From Lentzea sp. NEAU-D7 (lineage in GTDB: Bacteria > Actinomycetota > Actinomycetes > Mycobacteriales > Pseudonocardiaceae), in assembly GCF_026242055.1 (NCBI RefSeq), contig NZ_JAPJDL010000002.1:620001-684000 (forward strand): a DNA stretch of 64,000 bases, given 5' to 3'. The notes beneath the pieces are model-generated. The model was not told the origin of the DNA. It ran no database searches and saw only the letters and a program-made list of their open reading frames with translations. Shown here one piece after another: positions 61,530 to 64,000 of this stretch (its first letter is position 1; each line of letters starts with the position of its first letter). Position numbers and translations under genes: made by a program.

Positions 61530-62084
61530 TCAGTCCAACGACCCCAGCAGCCAGTTGCCCGCCTCGGCGGGGTCCTCCGAGAAGTAGAACTCGCGGATCG
61601 CCGCCAGCAAGGCCTCAGTGGACAGCAGTCCGTCCTCGTCGGACAGCAGGTCGTGGATGCTGCGCGCGTCGCGCTCCGAGAGGTGCAGCAACGCGCCGGT
61701 CCACCTCACGTGCTCCTCGAGCGTCAGCCTGCCGTCGTGGTCCTCGTCCGCGATCGACATCAGCGCGTCCAGGAACGGCACGTACCCCTCGTCGAACGAC
61801 TCCGGCGTCTCCAGCAGCCCGTTCGCGAACGCGGTCTTGTACTCGTCGACGCTGATGCGCCCGTCGCGGTCCTGGTCGGCGACCGACGACAGGTGCTCCC
61901 ACAGCCCGATCAGCGCGTCGTGGAACCGCACCGCCCTCGGATCGTCCACGGCCAGCCCGAACGCCTTCGTGGTGCGCTCGGCCGCCTGTGTGAAGTCCTC
62001 CCGCTCGACGTACCCGTCACCGTCCGTGTCGTAGGTCCGGAACCGGCGGGCGAGCTTGCGGTCGAGGAAGGCGGTGATTTCCAC
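61530..62084 (-). CDS. EF-hand calcium-binding protein 2
   Basis: 184 residues, roughly half identical to the EF-hand protein at 57790-58344. Loops 1-3 are canonical (DTDGDGYVEREDF, DQDRDGRISVDEY, DEDHDGRLTLEEH); the fourth (LSDEDGLLSTEAL) is shifted by a deletion and has lost the first aspartate, so it probably binds three calcium ions. First gene of a likely two-gene unit with the downstream GNAT gene. Confidence 0.87.
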   Translation of the reverse strand: MEITAFLDRKLARRFRTYDTDGDGYVEREDFTQAAERTTKAFGLAVDDPRAVRFHDALIGLWEHLSSVADQDRDGRISVDEYKTAFANGLLETPESFDEGYVPFLDALMSIADEDHDGRLTLEEHVRWTGALLHLSERDARSIHDLLSDEDGLLSTEALLAAIREFYFSEDPAEAGNWLLGSLD

Positions 62085-62148
62085 AGGAACCCTTCTACCG
62101 CATCCGGCCCCGAAGCAACACGCCCGCGAACGGGAAGCGGTCCCGAAC

Positions 62149-64000
62149 TCAGCGACGTCCCAGCCCGGACAGCGAGCTCGCGACGACCACCATGCCGATC
62201 ATCCCGATCACCGCCGCCACACCGCCGACCGCGGGTTTCGACACCTGCTGGACGTGCGCGACCGGGCGCGGCGGCGCTGGTTCGCCCGGTGCCGGCACGG
62301 GAGGTGCCGGATCGCGCGGCACCGGCGCGCTCGCCGACTCGATCCGGACGACCGCGCTCGCGCCGACCGCGCCGCCGGCACCCGCGCCGGACACCGTCAG
62401 CCGGGCGTTCATCGGGGCGGTGACCTGGCAGGTGTAGGTGACGCGGGCGCGCGGTGCCAGCACCGGGAACGTCCGGCGGCACGCGGCGGGCTCGCCGTTC
62501 ACCTGGACGTCGGCGATCGGCAGGGAGGACGCGTTGCCGACCGTGACCGTGACGGTGACGACCTCGCCGTCGCGCGCCCGGTCCTTCGACCAGGCCGCGC
62601 TGATGGTCAGCCGCGGGTAGATCACCTCGACCCGCACGGAGGCCGACGCCTCGACCTCGCCGCCGATCCTGTCGGCCGCCGAGACGGTCGCAGTCAGCGC
62701 GCCGCTCTCGTCGCCCGCGGGGGCCGTGCAGTCCACCGCGGAGGTGGCTCCGGGGTCGAGCTGGCCCTGCATGGGGTCACACCCGGCGGCCGCACGTGCG
62801 GTGAGGCCGTAGAGCGGGGTGTCGCCGGTGTTCGTGACCGTCGTCGTGAACTTCACGGCCTGGCCCGCGAGTGCCGTCACCGGTTCGGTCGTGGTGGTCG
62901 CGCGCAAGGCCGGGTGCAGCACGTCCACGGTCGAGGAGTGCCGTGCCGCGAGCGGATCGCCGGCGAGACTGGCGCCGCTCACCGCGATCGTCGCGGGGTA
63001 GTCGTCGTCGGCCGCCGTGGACGAGCACGTGCGCGTGGCCGTGGCGTGCGGGGCGATCGTGCCGACCTGCTGGCCGCACACGGTCACGCCGATGGCGGGC
63101 GCGTCACCGGCGTTGGTGACCGTCGCGGTCTGCGTGACGGTGTCCTTCGGGTGCGCGGCGGGCCTGGCGGGGTCGACGGTGAGGGTGAGCTCGGGGAGCG
63201 GGAACGACCACGCGATGCTCTGGACGAGGAACGCGTCCTCCGCCCTCCTGAACGCCAGCTCGGCGCTCTTCGTGCCGGGTTCGAGGACGTTCGCGTCGAC
63301 GGTGACCGTGCGCGCGTCGACGCTCATGTTGTTGGGGTGCGCGGCACCCTGCGCGGACGACACGAACGCGTTGCGCCCGCCGACCGCCGAGCCGTTGATC
63401 AGCATCTGGTCGCCGTCCGTGGCCCAGTCGCCCTCGTACGCGGTGATGCCGACGCGGATGGCGCCGCCGGTGGGGTGCGTCGGTGCGATCGGGGTGTGCA
63501 GCACCGGTTTCCCCGTGGGGAGCCGCACGTGACCGCCGTGCACCGCGACGTGCCGCTTGGCGGGTGCCGCCGCGGTGGCGTGCGGGAACTTCCACACGAC
63601 CGTCAGCGACCAGCCGCCGAAGCAGTCGAACCCCTGCGGCGCCCAGACGTTGCCGACCGTCACGGTGCCGCTCGTCAGCGCCCGCGTGACGTCGGCCTCG
63701 GCGCTGTAGAAGGCGTTGTCGGTGTGGGAGAGCTCGTCCGGGCCGTCGAGGACGAACCGGCCGGGGCTGACGCGGGTGCCGTTGAAGATGACCGGGTCAC
63801 GCGGCGTGCCGGGCGGGGCCACACCGTCACGGCAGGTCGCGCTGCCCGCCCAGCCGAGCTTGGCGTAGGCGACGGTCGCCCCGGCCGGGATGCTGAGCCG
63901 TGCGCTGGACGAGGTGAACGTCGCCGGGTCGCCGTCGACGTCGGTCCACGACATGCGGTGGCCGTTGTTCAGCGCGGACGGCCCGTGCCCCTTGCGGTTC
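62149..64000 (-). CDS. Secreted, membrane-anchored multidomain adhesin-like protein (5' end outside window)
   Basis: The frame is open to the right edge, so the N-terminus and signal peptide are missing; about 617 residues are visible. The first part (PMSWTDVDGDPATF-like, with VAYAKLGWAGS and WSLTVVWKFP) resembles an extracellular beta-sandwich found in actinomycete surface proteins. About three CARDB/DUF11-like repeats follow (TLTVDPARPAAHPKDTVTQT, FTTTVTNTGDTPLYGLT, VTVTVTVGNASSLPIADV), each with cysteine pairs. A proline-rich stalk then precedes one membrane helix (VGGVAAVIGMIGMVVVASSL) and a short basic tail GLGRR. No LPXTG is visible. Confidence 0.75.
   Translation of the reverse strand, partial: NRKGHGPSALNNGHRMSWTDVDGDPATFTSSSARLSIPAGATVAYAKLGWAGSATCRDGVAPPGTPRDPVIFNGTRVSPGRFVLDGPDELSHTDNAFYSAEADVTRALTSGTVTVGNVWAPQGFDCFGGWSLTVVWKFPHATAAAPAKRHVAVHGGHVRLPTGKPVLHTPIAPTHPTGGAIRVGITAYEGDWATDGDQMLINGSAVGGRNAFVSSAQGAAHPNNMSVDARTVTVDANVLEPGTKSAELAFRRAEDAFLVQSIAWSFPLPELTLTVDPARPAAHPKDTVTQTATVTNAGDAPAIGVTVCGQQVGTIAPHATATRTCSSTAADDDYPATIAVSGASLAGDPLAARHSSTVDVLHPALRATTTTEPVTALAGQAVKFTTTVTNTGDTPLYGLTARAAAGCDPMQGQLDPGATSAVDCTAPAGDESGALTATVSAADRIGGEVEASASVRVEVIYPRLTISAAWSKDRARDGEVVTVTVTVGNASSLPIADVQVNGEPAACRRTFPVLAPRARVTYTCQVTAPMNARLTVSGAGAGGAVGASAVVRIESASAPVPRDPAPPVPAPGEPAPPRPVAHVQQVSKPAVGGVAAVIGMIGMVVVASSLSGLGRR

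Overview
The window is chromosomal DNA from a high-GC (roughly 70%) Gram-positive actinomycete. The evidence is the frequent GTG starts, GTGA/ATGA stop-start overlaps, an SsgA-like sporulation protein, an MRF-type (CobW-like) zinc-starvation protein, CsbD, CU044_5270, MmyB-type and WYL regulators, and sugar ABC transporters with no dedicated ATPase. The gene content fits a filamentous member of the Pseudonocardiaceae (Lentzea/Saccharothrix/Actinosynnema-like), but the genus is inference. No rRNA, tRNA, CRISPR array, transposase or phage gene was seen.

Layout. 1-5.9 kb: end of a GT87 mannosyltransferase, a MRF-like gene under a putative Zur box, a DsbA-like protein, a STAS protein, a DUF1345 membrane protein, an XRE/MFS divergent pair with a palindromic operator, an Smr-domain protein and an MHYT sensor. 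6.0-8.5 kb: a PAS-GAF-SpoIIE phosphatase coupled to a B12-binding protein carrying the Wx9EH motif of CarH-type B12 photoreceptors. 8.6-10.8 kb: a PhzF protein and a secreted polyhydroxyalkanoate depolymerase-like esterase. 10.8-21.7 kb: a sugar locus with a secreted GH114 polygalactosaminidase divergent from an operon of ABC transporter, SIS deaminase/isomerase, PfkB kinase, class II aldolase, GH4 alpha-glycosidase and a second PfkB kinase, then a DeoR regulator and an MFS gene. Together they make a coherent route from galactosamine polymer (fungal galactosaminogalactan is a candidate) to tagatose-1,6-bisphosphate and triose phosphates.

21.7-28 kb: a GntR regulator, an ECF sigma factor with its CU044_5270 partner, an MmyB-type regulator facing an SDR, a noncoding array of four ~195-bp tandem repeats, and a GT4 glycosyltransferase whose 3' end runs into the array. 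28-34.3 kb: two small secreted chaplin-like proteins, a class-A beta-lactamase-like serine hydrolase, CsbD, an acyltransferase and a NarL-type two-component system. 34.2-39.4 kb: a DinB-like protein, a WYL regulator facing an alpha/beta hydrolase, a pectate lyase and a broken secreted-protease gene.

39.4-50.8 kb: lysine catabolism by the aminomutase route (kamA; then kdd, an amidohydrolase, kamD, kamE and kal), with FxsA, GNAT, SsgA-like, LLM-oxidoreductase and GH13 genes between the two parts and a YtrA-type GntR regulator after them. The cleavage enzyme kce is not in the window. 51-54.3 kb: an acyl-CoA dehydrogenase overlapping an ADP-forming acyl-CoA ligase. 54.3-64 kb: a DUF4360 protein, a short Rho paralogue with a long structured leader, a Glu/Leu/Phe/Val-type dehydrogenase, an SRPBCC protein, two paralogous EF-hand proteins flanking a UvrA-like ATPase and a GNAT gene, and the 3' part of a large secreted, membrane-anchored repeat-domain protein that runs off the right edge.
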